Below are positions 25,239 through 34,925 of a stretch of DNA of 64,000 nt, piece by piece; the first letter of the stretch is position 1, and each line of letters opens with the position of its first letter. Location of the stretch: contig CAVRZD010000006.1 of assembly GCA_963725645.1 (NCBI GenBank), forward strand, positions 1,674,001 through 1,738,000. The letters run 5' to 3'. A model generated the notes under the pieces. The model was not told the origin of the DNA and ran no database searches. It was given only the letters and a program-made list of their open reading frames with translations. The position numbers were made by a program, and so were the translations under genes. This DNA comes from JALYZC01 sp963725645 (GTDB lineage: Bacteria > Actinomycetota > Thermoleophilia > Solirubrobacterales > Solirubrobacteraceae).

Positions 25239-25760
25239 ATGACGGCACCGGAACTACTCGTTCGTCGGGCGTCCCCGGCCGACGCGGCTGCCGTCGCGGG
25301 CATCTACAACGAGGGCATCGCGGAGCGCCAGTCGACGTTCGAGACCGAGCCACGGCGCCCGCTCGACGTCATCGGGCGCCTGGCATCGAGCTCGCACCCG
25401 GCGCTCGTGGCCGTCCGCGCCGACGAGGTGGTTGGCTGGGCCTGGCTCGCGCCCTACAGCGAGCGTCGAGCCTACGCCGGCGTGGCCGAATGCAGCGTGT
25501 ACGTGCGGACCGCGGAGCGCCGGCGCGGGATCGGAGCCCGGCTGGTGGGAGACCTCGTCGTGGAGGCGGAGCTGCAGGGCTTCCACAAGCTCCTGGGCAA
25601 GCTCTTCACGTCGAACGCGGCCAGCATCCGCCTCGTCCGTCACTGCGGGTTTCGCGAGGTGGGCGTGCATCGCTGCCACGGCCGGCTCGAGGGCGAGTGG
25701 CGCGACGTGCTCCTCGTCGAGCTCCTGCTCGGCGACGCCGCGCAGGCCGCCGTGGCGTGA
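25239..25760 (+). CDS. GNAT N-acetyltransferase (phosphinothricin acetyltransferase-like)
   Basis: A 173-aa single GNAT domain. The pattern LVRRASPADAAAVAGIYNEGI, ECSVYV, the acetyl-CoA loop ERRRGIGARLV and KLFTSNAASIRLVRHCGFREVGVHRCHGRLEGEWRDV is that of the Pat/YncA subgroup, which acetylates amino groups of small molecules such as methionine derivatives or phosphinothricin. ATG at 25239 is chosen because the conserved domain begins at once. CAGAAT (25227-25232) ends 6 nt upstream. The stop codon directly abuts that of nadE. Confidence 0.85.
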   Translation: MTAPELLVRRASPADAAAVAGIYNEGIAERQSTFETEPRRPLDVIGRLASSSHPALVAVRADEVVGWAWLAPYSERRAYAGVAECSVYVRTAERRRGIGARLVGDLVVEAELQGFHKLLGKLFTSNAASIRLVRHCGFREVGVHRCHGRLEGEWRDVLLVELLLGDAAQAAVA

Positions 25761-27500
<1,740 letters not shown>

Positions 27501-27522
27501 GTCGTGAATTATCGCGGTCGCG

Positions 27523-28053
27523 CTACTGGCGCCCGACCCCGAGCCACGCCTCCACGAACTGTCGCAGCGCGGGGTCGGTGGGGGAGGGGGTGCGCAGCAG
27601 GTGCCGCCAGGCCGCGGCGACCACCCCCGTGGTGCCCGGCCGCAGCGCGAGGACGACCGCCTGGCCCTCCTGCACGAGCGGCACGTCGAACGGGCCGGCC
27701 TCGTCGTTCGCCAGCGATCGCAGCGCCGGCGGGGGCTTGGGCGTCCCGTAGAACAGCAGGACGTTGCCGGCCGCCAGCGCCGTCAGCACCTGAGCGTCGG
27801 TCAGCTGCGTCGCGTCGCGGGTCACGGGCGCCGGCGCGTGCGGGCCGCTCGTCGGCGGGTCGGAGTTGTAGGGCTGTGGGGGCCGCTGGCCGGCCTCCAG
27901 GCGCGCCGCCCCCTGGTCGGGGAACGCCTGGCCCGGCCCGCTCGCGGCGCGCGACACGGGCGCGCTGTCGCGCCCGGAGAAGAACGCGATCAGCCCGACC
28001 ACCCCCGCCAGCGCCACGACGATCGCGGCCAGGACGCCGGCGGCGCGCCGCAC
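27523..28053 (-). CDS. DUF3105 membrane-anchored protein
   Basis: A 176-aa protein with an N-terminal membrane anchor (~5-25) and an outer domain. PYNSDPPTSGPHAPAPV and LLFYGTPK.PPALRSLA fit the DUF3105 family, whose function is unknown. The GTG start at 28053 follows the WS/DGAT stop codon with no gap, so it is the second gene of that operon. Nothing shows a direct link to lipid synthesis. Confidence 0.75.
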   Translation of the reverse strand: MRRAAGVLAAIVVALAGVVGLIAFFSGRDSAPVSRAASGPGQAFPDQGAARLEAGQRPPQPYNSDPPTSGPHAPAPVTRDATQLTDAQVLTALAAGNVLLFYGTPKPPPALRSLANDEAGPFDVPLVQEGQAVVLALRPGTTGVVAAAWRHLLRTPSPTDPALRQFVEAWLGVGRQ

Positions 28054-29589
28054 TCAGCCCGAGCGCGGCGCCGGCTTGCGGGAGCGAGGGCGGGCGCCCG
28101 GGCGGCCGCGCGGCATGTCGATGCCCAGCGCCGGGCGGCCGTTGCCGGCCTTCGCCTCGTCCCGCTCCTCGGCCTTGGCCTCCTTCGCGGCCCCGGCGTC
28201 GGCCACCACGCCGGCGGCGAGGGCGAGCTCGTCGATCGCCGCCTCCAGGTCCTTGCCGACCTGCTCGATGTCGGGCATCGCGTCGAAGTCGCCCAGCAGG
28301 CCGAAGTTCAACCGGCCGTGGTAGCTCATGATCGCGATGCCGAGCCCGACGTTGAGCGTGAGCGGAACCTGCGGGTAGAGCGCGGTCAGGCGCCGCCCGA
28401 GCATGTACAGCTCGAACTGCGGGCCCGGAACGTTGGTCACCACGAGGTTGAAGAACCGCTGGCGCGCCTGAAGGCGGGCGGCCTGGGACATGATCGTCGG
28501 CGGCGCGAAGTCGGCCAGATCGGTCAGCACCTGGGCGCCGACGGCCTGGCCGGACTCCTTCAGGTCGCCCATCGCCGCGTGTACGACGGCGAAGCACTCG
28601 ATGGGGTCCTCGAGGTCCACGGGCAGCGGCGCGGACATCGCCGCGACGCGGTTGCCCAGGGCGCCGCGCTCGGCCTCGGCTCGCACCGACACCGGGACCA
28701 TCGCCTTCAGGCGCATCCCCTCGGTGTCGATCCCGCGGCCGCGCAGGAAGCGCCCGAGCGCCAGCGACACCCCGGCGAGGACGACGTCGTTCACCGTGCC
28801 GCCCAGCTCGTTCTTGATCGCCTTGAACCGCCCGAGGTCGCCCTCGACCCAGGTGAAGCGCCGGTGCGGCCCGATCTTGACGTTCAGCGGGCTCGACGGG
28901 GCGCCCCCGCCGGCGAACGCGAACGCGCCCAGCGCGGAGAGGCTCTCGCGGGCCCTGCCGAGCACCTGGCGCGGGCCGCGCAGCACCGCGCGGGCGCCGC
29001 GCACGATCTCGCCGGGAACGGTGGTCCGCTCGAGCAGGGCGTCGGCGAGCAGCTGCGCGCCGCTGGGCTCGGGGCCCGGAAGCCATGGATCGGCCGCGGG
29101 GGTCGGTGCGGGTTCGGGCGAGGTGTCGAACAGGACCGTGGTGACGTCCACGCCGGACACGCCGTCTACGAGCGCGTGGTGGGTCTTGCTGATCATCGCG
29201 AAGCGATCGCCGCTGAGCCCGCTGACCAGCCAGATCTCCCACAGCGGCTTGGAGCGGTCCAGCTCCTGGGAGAACAGCCGCCCGGCCAGGCGCTTGAGCT
29301 CGGCCTCGGTGCCCGGCCGCGGCAGCGCGGTGTGCCGGATGTGGTACTCCGGGTTGAAGTGGGGGTCGTCCACCCATACCGGGCGCCCCTGCTGCAGGGG
29401 CACGAACGCGAGCCGCTGCCGGTAGCGCGGCACGAGGTGCAGCCGGCGCTCGATCTGGTCGATCAGCTCCTCGTGGCTGGGCTCGTCGCCCTCGAATACG
29501 AGCACGCCGCCGACGTGCATGTGGGCGGAGTCGCGCTCGAGGTGCAGGAACGAGGCGTCGAGCCCCGTGAGGCGGTCGGGTCTTGCCAC
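28054..29589 (-). CDS. Wax ester synthase / diacylglycerol acyltransferase
   Basis: A ~511-aa WS/DGAT family enzyme that esterifies acyl-CoA with a fatty alcohol or diacylglycerol to make storage lipid. The N-terminus LTGLDASFLHLERDSAHMHVG, the catalytic HHALVDG (HHxxxDG) and the C-terminal NVPGPQFELYMLGRRL are typical. A basic, Pro/Arg-rich tail of about 60 residues is unusual and may bind membranes or lipid bodies. GTG at 29589 is the likely start. GAGAAT (reverse, 29601-29596) lies 6 nt upstream, although an overlapping GGGAG could serve as a ribosome site. An ATG at 29625 is possible but overlaps the divergent promoter. Confidence 0.92.
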   Translation of the reverse strand: MARPDRLTGLDASFLHLERDSAHMHVGGVLVFEGDEPSHEELIDQIERRLHLVPRYRQRLAFVPLQQGRPVWVDDPHFNPEYHIRHTALPRPGTEAELKRLAGRLFSQELDRSKPLWEIWLVSGLSGDRFAMISKTHHALVDGVSGVDVTTVLFDTSPEPAPTPAADPWLPGPEPSGAQLLADALLERTTVPGEIVRGARAVLRGPRQVLGRARESLSALGAFAFAGGGAPSSPLNVKIGPHRRFTWVEGDLGRFKAIKNELGGTVNDVVLAGVSLALGRFLRGRGIDTEGMRLKAMVPVSVRAEAERGALGNRVAAMSAPLPVDLEDPIECFAVVHAAMGDLKESGQAVGAQVLTDLADFAPPTIMSQAARLQARQRFFNLVVTNVPGPQFELYMLGRRLTALYPQVPLTLNVGLGIAIMSYHGRLNFGLLGDFDAMPDIEQVGKDLEAAIDELALAAGVVADAGAAKEAKAEERDEAKAGNGRPALGIDMPRGRPGARPRSRKPAPRSG

Positions 29590-29645
29590 GGCCTGATTCT
29601 CCCTCACGGAAGGCGGGTGTGGCAAGGCCGGTTAGCGTTCCGACG

Positions 29646-30782
29646 ATGGCCGTGCCCGGCGCACCGTACGACGACCCGATCCGGCCCTTCTACGACGACC
29701 TCGCGGCCGGGCTGCCGAGCGGCACCGCGTGGTTCGACGTGCACACGCACACGGGGGCCAACGACCCCGACGGCTATCAGGCGTCGGCGGCGGAGATCGT
29801 CGCGGGGCTCGACCGCGCGGGCCACGCCCACGCGCTGGTGTTCCCGCTGCAGGAGCCGGACGGCTACCGCGACGCGAACGAGCGGGTCCTGGCCGAGGCA
29901 CAGGGGTCGGGCGGGCGCCTGCGCGCGCTCTGCCGGCTGGACCCGCACACGGCGGCGATCGACGACGCCCGGCGCTGCCTCGAGGCCGGCGCGGTCGGAT
30001 TCAAGCTGCACCCGCGCGCCGAGCGGTTCGAGCTCTCGCAGCCGCGCGTGGAGGAGATCGTCGCGCTGGCCGACGACCTGCGGCTGCCGGTCGTCGTGCA
30101 CGCCGGGCGCGGGATCCCGTCGCTCGGGCACGACGCGGTGGAGCTCGCGCGCCGGCATCCGGGGGCGCGGATCGTGCTGGCGCACGCGGGCATCAGCGAC
30201 CTCGCGTGGATCTGGAGCGCCGCGCGCGAGCTGCCGAACCTGTTCTTCGACACGGCCTGGTGGAACGTCGCCGATCTCGTCGCGCTGTTCTCGCTCGTCC
30301 CGCCCGGGCAGATCCTCTACGGCAGCGACATGCCCTACGGGAGCGGCGTCTGGTGCGGACTGATCGCCCTGCGGCTCGGGGCGGCGGCCGGCCTGCCGCC
30401 GGAGACGATGGGCGCGATCGTCGGCGGCCAGCTCCAGCGCATGCTCGCGGGCGAGGACCCGGCGGATCTCGGCCCGGCCCCGGGGCCGCCCCTGCAGCCG
30501 CGGTGGCTGGCGGCGGCGCGCGCGCTGAGCCATCTCAACTCGGGGATCTCGCGCGGCTTCGCCGGCGCGGACCCGCGCGAGCCCTTCGCGCTGGCCCGAC
30601 TCGCGTGCGAGGTGCCCGCGGACGACCCGCAGCGCCCGCTCCTGACCGCCGTCGCCGGCCTCATCGAGCGGGCGGCGGCCGCCGCGGACGAGGACGGCCC
30701 GCGGCGCCCCGCGGTGCTGTATCCGGCGCTGTGCGCGGCGCTCTTGGCCGGAACGCCCGGCGTCCGCGTGCCTGGTGTGTGA
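29646..30782 (+). CDS. Amidohydrolase (TIM-barrel metal-dependent hydrolase)
   Basis: A 378-aa amidohydrolase_2-like protein. FDVHTHTG holds the first metal-binding HxH; GFKLHPRAERF, VVVHAGRG and VLAHAGIS hold the further ligands; LYGSDMPYGSG supplies the Asp. The C-terminal ~110 residues are an extra helical region outside the barrel. The substrate is unknown. ATG at 29646 has TAGCGT (29633-29638) 7 nt upstream. Its stop codon lies inside the first CRP-type site of the downstream rlpA promoter. Confidence 0.82.
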   Translation: MAVPGAPYDDPIRPFYDDLAAGLPSGTAWFDVHTHTGANDPDGYQASAAEIVAGLDRAGHAHALVFPLQEPDGYRDANERVLAEAQGSGGRLRALCRLDPHTAAIDDARRCLEAGAVGFKLHPRAERFELSQPRVEEIVALADDLRLPVVVHAGRGIPSLGHDAVELARRHPGARIVLAHAGISDLAWIWSAARELPNLFFDTAWWNVADLVALFSLVPPGQILYGSDMPYGSGVWCGLIALRLGAAAGLPPETMGAIVGGQLQRMLAGEDPADLGPAPGPPLQPRWLAAARALSHLNSGISRGFAGADPREPFALARLACEVPADDPQRPLLTAVAGLIERAAAAADEDGPRRPAVLYPALCAALLAGTPGVRVPGV

Positions 30783-30793
30783 CCAGCGTCACA
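30778..30793. promoter_or_regulatory. CRP-type operator, upstream copy
   Basis: TGTGACCAGCGTCACA is an exact TGTGA-N6-TCACA palindrome, the consensus for CRP/GlxR-family activators. Its centre is 22 bp from the second copy and about 62 bp upstream of the predicted rlpA transcription start. It overlaps the amidohydrolase stop codon. Confidence 0.8.
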
Positions 30794-30799
30794 GCCTCG

Positions 30800-30815
30800 T
30801 GTGACGGCCGTCACA
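30800..30815. promoter_or_regulatory. CRP-type operator, promoter-proximal copy
   Basis: TGTGACGGCCGTCACA is a perfect palindrome fitting TGTGA-N6-TCACA. It is centred about 40.5 bp upstream of the predicted start site, the class II position for CRP activation. With the upstream copy it forms a two-turn tandem. Confidence 0.8.
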
Positions 30816-30835
30816 GCATGCCGCTTTTCCGACAC

Positions 30836-30841
30836 TAGCCT
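30836..30841 (+). promoter_or_regulatory. -10 element of the rlpA promoter
   Basis: TAGCCT, with transcription expected near 30848. No good -35 match is present, as expected for an activator-dependent promoter. The start falls just before the riboswitch. Confidence 0.5.
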
Positions 30842-30849
30842 CCCGAAAA

Positions 30850-31054
30850 GTTGTTCGACTGCCGAGTCGCCGCCGCACGATGCGGCGGTGAGCGGGGGAA
30901 CCACTGCAGGTGCAGCGCTTCTTGCGCCGCGCCGGCCGGGGCGAATCGCGGGCTGATGCCCGTGTAGCGCCCGCCGTCCGGACTGTCCCAACCGACCGGA
31001 CGGCCGCCGCGAGCCCGACAGCTAACCCCGTAGGCGCTGCTCGACGAACGCAAG
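30850..31054 (+). ncRNA. c-di-AMP riboswitch (ydaO/yuaA class)
   Basis: The leader contains the conserved blocks of the ydaO aptamer in order: GCCGAGTC (30861-30868), a variable GC hairpin, GGGGGAACCA (30894-30903), GGGGCGAATC (30938-30947), a GATGCCCGT segment and GACAGCTAACCCCGTAGGC (about 31017-31035). The ends TTGTTCG (30851-30857) and CGAACGCAA (31045-31053) can close the outer stem. The 3' strand runs into the Shine-Dalgarno AAGGAGGT (31052-31059). That site can also fold into GAGG-TCGA-CCTC (31055-31066), so control is probably at translation. In known cases c-di-AMP turns expression of cell-wall hydrolases off. Confidence 0.9.
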
Positions 31055-31069
31055 GAGGTCGACCTCTTC

Positions 31070-32017
31070 ATGAGGCCGAAGATGAACGCGCGCGTCGCGA
31101 CTGCACTGACGGCTGCGGGCGCGCTCTCGATGACCATGATCGCTGCGACGAAGGCGCCCGCGAGCGCGCCGGCGCAGCCCGATTCCGAGCTCGCGATGAC
31201 CATCACCGACAGGACCCTGATCTACGGGCAGTCGCTCGTCGTGACGGGCCGCGCGCCGGCCGAGGCCGCGGGTCGCCGGCTGGTGCTCGAGTTCCGCCCG
31301 CGTGGCGCGGACTGGGGCCCGGCAGCCACCACGACGCCGGGCACCGACGGCCGCTACCGCTTCCGCGTCCGGGCCGAGCGCTCGGGCGAGGCGCGCGTCA
31401 GCGTCGCCGATGGAGCGGCCGCCACCCGCGCGGCCGGCGCCGCGCCGTCGCCGAACGGCGGCGTCGCGAGCACCGTCCAGGGCGTCAGCGTGGCGAGCAG
31501 CTTCGCCGGCCGCTGGCGCGCGATCGACGTGAACGCCGGTCGGGTCGCCGTCGTGCGCGGCACGCTGCGTCCCGGCGTCGCCGGACGCGCCGTGACGCTC
31601 GAGCGTCCGGGCCGTCACCTGCTGGCCCGCGCGAAGACGGGCCGCCACGGCCGGTTCGTCCTGCGCTACCGGACGTCGGGCGCCGGCTCGACGCCCCTGC
31701 GCCTGCGCTTCCGGGGCGATCGCGCCAACGCGGGCGCCTGGAGCCGCGCCGGCATGGTCAACGCCTACCACGAGTCCTACGCCTCGTGGTACGAGGACGG
31801 CGGCGCGACCGCGTGCGGCTTCCACGCCCGCTACGGCGTGGCGCACCGCACGCTGCCGTGTGGCACGAAGGTGACGATCCGCTACGGCGGTCGCCGCGTC
31901 GTGGCCACGGTCGACGACCGCGGCCCGTTCGTCGGCGGCCGCGACTGGGACCTCAACGGCGCCGTCGCCGGCGCCCTGGGGTTCGGCGGCACCGGTGCCA
32001 TCTGGGTCAGCCGCTAG
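31070..32017 (+). CDS. rlpA: RlpA-like secreted cell-wall protein
   Basis: A 315-aa exported protein with a signal peptide (to about residue 33), two Ig-like/beta repeats (~45-125 and ~150-225, each with G.L....G..V.LE.) and a C-terminal RlpA-like double-psi beta-barrel (~232-315): ASWYEDGGATACGFHARYG, TLPCGTKVTI, VDDRGPFVGGRDWDLN. The barrel keeps the Asp and His-region residues of peptidoglycan lytic enzymes, so it likely cuts or binds peptidoglycan during growth or division. ATG at 31070 is 10 nt after AAGGAGGT. Expression appears controlled by CRP-type sites and a c-di-AMP riboswitch, as in rpfA of other actinobacteria. Confidence 0.88.
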   Translation: MRPKMNARVATALTAAGALSMTMIAATKAPASAPAQPDSELAMTITDRTLIYGQSLVVTGRAPAEAAGRRLVLEFRPRGADWGPAATTTPGTDGRYRFRVRAERSGEARVSVADGAAATRAAGAAPSPNGGVASTVQGVSVASSFAGRWRAIDVNAGRVAVVRGTLRPGVAGRAVTLERPGRHLLARAKTGRHGRFVLRYRTSGAGSTPLRLRFRGDRANAGAWSRAGMVNAYHESYASWYEDGGATACGFHARYGVAHRTLPCGTKVTIRYGGRRVVATVDDRGPFVGGRDWDLNGAVAGALGFGGTGAIWVSR

Positions 32018-32052
32018 TACGTCGGGCGCCGAGAAGCGGCATCTGAGCAGTG

Positions 32053-32080
32053 CGAGGGGCTCCCGATCGGGAGCCCCTCG
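32053..32080 (+). terminator. Strong hairpin after rlpA
   Basis: A perfect 28-nt palindrome: a GC-rich stem of 12 bp around a GATC loop, 36 nt after the rlpA stop. It lacks a clear T-run but is by far the strongest stem between rlpA and dinB and is the probable end of the rlpA transcript. Confidence 0.65.
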
Positions 32081-32112
32081 TGCGTCTGGGCGCGGGCGTA
32101 CGCTGGGCCGGC

Positions 32113-33165
32113 ATGCGCACAATCGCCCACGTCGACCTCGACGCGTTCTACGTCAGCGTCGAGCTGCTGCGCCGGCCGGAGCTGCGGGGTCTGCCCGTGG
32201 TCGTGGCGGGCAGCGGCCCGCGCGCGGTCGTCACCACCGCGTCGTACGAGGCCCGCGAGTTCGGCGTGGGGTCGGCGACTCCCGCCGCGCGGGCGCGCCG
32301 GCTGTGCCCCGATGCGGTGTTCCTCCCGCCCGACTTCGACGCCTACCGCGCGGTCTCGCGCGAGGTGATGGCGCGCGTGCGAGCGACCGTTCCGACGGTC
32401 GAGGTGGCGGGCCTCGACGAGGCGTATCTCGACCTCAGCGGGCTCGTCGCCCCGCACGCGGCGATGCGGCGCCTGATCACGGACATCAAGGCGGCCACCG
32501 GGCTCGGCTGCTCGGTCGGGATCGGCCCGAACAAGCTCGTGGCGAAGGTCGCGTCGGACGCGGAGAAGCCGCGCGGATTCGTGGTGCTCTCGCGCGAGCA
32601 GGCGTGCGCGCGCTTCGCCCAAGCGCCGCCGGCGCTGCTGCCCGGCGTCGGGCCCAAGACGGCCGAGCGGCTCGACGCCATGGGCATCGCAACGATCGCC
32701 GCGCTCGCGGCGGCCACGCCGGACGCGCTGGCCGAGCGCTTCGGCGCGCGCCTGGGCCCGTACCTGGCCGGCCGGGCGCGGTTCGAGGACGACGGACCGG
32801 TCACGTCGGTCCGCATCGCGGTGTCGGAGTCGCGCGAGACGACGTTCGACCGCGACATCGCCGCGCTGGAGGAGATGGAGGACGTGCTCGAGGGGCTCAC
32901 CCGGCGCCTGTGCGAGGCGCTCGTCAAGCAGGACCGCCGCGGGCGCACGATCGGGATCAAGGTCCGCCTCGACGACTTCTCCACACACACGCGGGCGCGC
33001 ACGCTGCCGCGCGCGGTCAACGCGGCCGCCGAGGTCGGCGCGGTGGCGCGCGAGCTTCTGCGCGAGTTCGCGCCGGCCCGGCCGGTGCGGCTGCTCGGTG
33101 TCCGGGTGGCGAGCTTCGAGGCAGGGGCCGACGACTCGGCGCCGCAGCTCGCGCTGCCGGTGTAG
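32113..33165 (+). CDS. dinB: DNA polymerase IV (Y family)
   Basis: A 350-aa translesion polymerase. Catalytic motifs are HVDLDAFYVSVE at the N-terminus and VEVAGLDEAYLDLS. SVGIGPNKLVAKVASD, PGVGPKTAERL (helix-hairpin-helix) and a little-finger domain follow. The protein ends in QLALPV, which fits a beta-clamp-binding QLxL-type tail. ATG at 32113 has TACGCT (32099-32104) 8 nt upstream, so it is probably leaderless. No LexA-type box is obvious. Confidence 0.94.
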   Translation: MRTIAHVDLDAFYVSVELLRRPELRGLPVVVAGSGPRAVVTTASYEAREFGVGSATPAARARRLCPDAVFLPPDFDAYRAVSREVMARVRATVPTVEVAGLDEAYLDLSGLVAPHAAMRRLITDIKAATGLGCSVGIGPNKLVAKVASDAEKPRGFVVLSREQACARFAQAPPALLPGVGPKTAERLDAMGIATIAALAAATPDALAERFGARLGPYLAGRARFEDDGPVTSVRIAVSESRETTFDRDIAALEEMEDVLEGLTRRLCEALVKQDRRGRTIGIKVRLDDFSTHTRARTLPRAVNAAAEVGAVARELLREFAPARPVRLLGVRVASFEAGADDSAPQLALPV

Positions 33166-33176
33166 CGTTCCGGACC

Positions 33177-33992
33177 GTGCCGCACGCCGACGTCAACGGC
33201 CACGAGCTCTACTACGAGCGCCGCGGGAGCGGCGAGCCCCTGCTGCTGATCCAGGGCATGACCGGCAACCACATGCACTGGGGGGAGCCGTTCCTCTCGC
33301 AGATCGAGCCCGACTTCGACGCGATCTACTACGACCACCGCGGCATCGGGCGCTCCACGCCGGCGACCGAGCCGTTCTCGATCGCCGACCTGGCGGACGA
33401 CTCCGTGGCGCTGCTGGACCTCCTCGAGATCGAGACCGCCCACGTGATGGGCGTCTCGATGGGCGGGATGACCGCACAGGAGGTGGCGCTGCGCCACCCG
33501 CAGCGCCTGCGAACGCTCACGCTCGGCTGCACGTTCGCCGGGGGTCCCGACAGCACGCCCACCGATCCCGCGGTCGTCATGCGCCTCGGCGAGCTGCTCA
33601 TGTCGGGCAGGATCGGCGAGGCCTTCGCGGAAGGACTGCGGTTCAACGTCTCGCCCGAGTTCATCGCCGACGATCGCAACGTGGCGCCGTTCCGCGAGAT
33701 CGCCGACGAGCTGCCGATGGAGCTGCCGATCATGATCGCGCAGCTGCAGGCCATCTCCGCACACGATACGACCGCGAGGCTCGGCGACATCGAGGCGCCG
33801 ACGCTGATCGTCCACGGATCCATCGACCAGATCCTGCCGGTCGCCAACGCGCACCACATGGCCGGGCTCATGCCCGACGCCCGGCTCGAGATCCTCGACG
33901 GCGTCGGCCACCTGTTCTGGTGGGAGCGCCCCGAGCGCTCGGCCGAGCTGGTGCGCGAGCACGCGGCGGCGGGCGCCGCCGCGACTCAGTAG
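33177..33992 (+). CDS. Alpha/beta hydrolase
   Basis: A 271-aa alpha/beta-hydrolase. The oxyanion region is LLIQGMTGN, the nucleophile elbow GVSMGGM, the Asp lies in VHGSIDQILP and the His in DGVGHLFWW. It resembles 3-oxoadipate enol-lactonase-like hydrolases, but the substrate is unknown. GTG at 33177 has TAGCGT (33163-33168) 8 nt upstream. That hexamer overlaps the dinB stop codon, so the gene has its own promoter despite the 11-nt gap. Its 3' end overlaps the SnoaL remnant on the other strand. Confidence 0.85.
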   Translation: MPHADVNGHELYYERRGSGEPLLLIQGMTGNHMHWGEPFLSQIEPDFDAIYYDHRGIGRSTPATEPFSIADLADDSVALLDLLEIETAHVMGVSMGGMTAQEVALRHPQRLRTLTLGCTFAGGPDSTPTDPAVVMRLGELLMSGRIGEAFAEGLRFNVSPEFIADDRNVAPFREIADELPMELPIMIAQLQAISAHDTTARLGDIEAPTLIVHGSIDQILPVANAHHMAGLMPDARLEILDGVGHLFWWERPERSAELVREHAAAGAAATQ

Positions 33993-34149
33993 ATCTCCAT
34001 CCGCTCGATCAGGCCGTCGCGAATCGTGTAGACGTGCTTGACGTAGCCGTCGGAGAGCAGCCCGCCGCCGGTGGCGCCAGCCCGGCCTCGATGTCGCGGG
34101 CGTTGAAGGCGTCGTAGGCGCGGCGCAGGAGCTCTTCGTGCTCGCTCAC
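33986..34149 (-). pseudogene. SnoaL/NTF2-like protein remnant with internal deletion
   Basis: From GTG at 34149 the frame gives SEHEELLRRAYDAFNARDIEAGLA, the first helix of a SnoaL-like domain. A different frame then gives GGLLSDGYVKHVYTIRDGLIERMEIY and a stop (33986-33988), the last strands of the same fold. Intact members are about 110-130 aa, so roughly 70 central residues are missing and the two ends are out of frame. It is either a real decay product or a local assembly collapse. It lies downstream of the thioredoxin-like gene. Confidence 0.75.
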
Positions 34150-34162
34150 GCCCTGCCCTGCG

Positions 34163-34906
34163 TCAGTACAGGGCGGTGGCCAGCCGGCGGCGGTACTCGC
34201 GAGCGCGCGGATCCTCGGCCCCGAGCTCGTCGAGCACGCCGACGATCGCCCGGCGCAGGTCCTCGCGCGCGCCGTCGGCGCTGGTGCCGAGCGCCTCCAG
34301 CAGCTGGTCGAGCCCGCGCTCGACCTCGCCGGCGTCGAGCGCGGCGAACGCCTTCCGCAGCGCGGGGTCCTCGTCCCGCTCGAGCCGGATGCGCGCGGCC
34401 AGGCCCTCCGCGCCGAAGTCCCCGGCGATCGGCTCCACCAACCTGAGCGCCTCGTCGCCCTCGCCGCGGCCGAGCAAGAGGCGCGCCAGCGGGACGGCGG
34501 CGTCGGCCCGCGCCGGCTCGAGCTCGAGCGCGCGGCGCAGCGACGCCTCGTCGCCGCCCTCAACGAGCGCGTCGGCCTCGGACGGGACGAGCCCGTCGAA
34601 GAACCGTTCGACCATCGCCGGCGGCTGCGCGCCGACGAACTCGTCGACCACCCGGCCGTTCTCGAACGCCTTCACGGCGGGGATGCCCTGGATGCCGAAG
34701 GCCTGGGAGATCGTCGGATTCGCGTCGGTGTCGAGCTTGGCGAGCACGACCTTGCCCTCGCGCTTGCCGGCCTCGCGCTCGAGGACCGGGGTGAGCTGCC
34801 GGCAGGGGCCGCACCAGTCGGCCCAGAAGTCCACGACGACCGGGGTCGTCTTGGAGCGCTCGAGCACCTCGGTCTCGAAGGTGTCCTCTGTCACGTCGAT
34901 GACCAT
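34163..34906 (-). CDS. Thioredoxin-TPR protein (CnoX/YbbN-like)
   Basis: A 247-aa cytoplasmic protein. Residues 1-110 are a thioredoxin domain with the full redox site FWADWCGPCRQL and cis-Pro IQGIPAVKAF. Residues ~115-247 are helical TPR-like repeats (EADALVEGGDEASLRRALELEP, DPALRKAFAALDAGEVERGLDQLLEAL). It matches the CnoX/YbbN group of redox-linked holdase chaperones. Unlike E. coli CnoX, this one keeps both active-site Cys. ATG at 34906 is 7 nt after TACCCT (reverse, 34919-34914), which overlaps the -10 of the divergent hydrolase. Confidence 0.87.
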   Translation of the reverse strand: MVIDVTEDTFETEVLERSKTTPVVVDFWADWCGPCRQLTPVLEREAGKREGKVVLAKLDTDANPTISQAFGIQGIPAVKAFENGRVVDEFVGAQPPAMVERFFDGLVPSEADALVEGGDEASLRRALELEPARADAAVPLARLLLGRGEGDEALRLVEPIAGDFGAEGLAARIRLERDEDPALRKAFAALDAGEVERGLDQLLEALGTSADGAREDLRRAIVGVLDELGAEDPRAREYRRRLATALY

Positions 34907-34912
34907 GGGTTC

Positions 34913-34919
34913 TAGGGTA
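34913..34919. promoter_or_regulatory. Overlapping two-way -10 element
   Basis: TAGGGT forward (34913-34918) and TACCCT reverse (34919-34914) overlap by five bases, and each ends 7 nt from its start codon (34926 forward, 34906 reverse). Only 19 bp separate the two genes, so one symmetric element appears to launch two leaderless mRNAs. Confidence 0.65.
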
Positions 34920-34925
34920 GACCGC

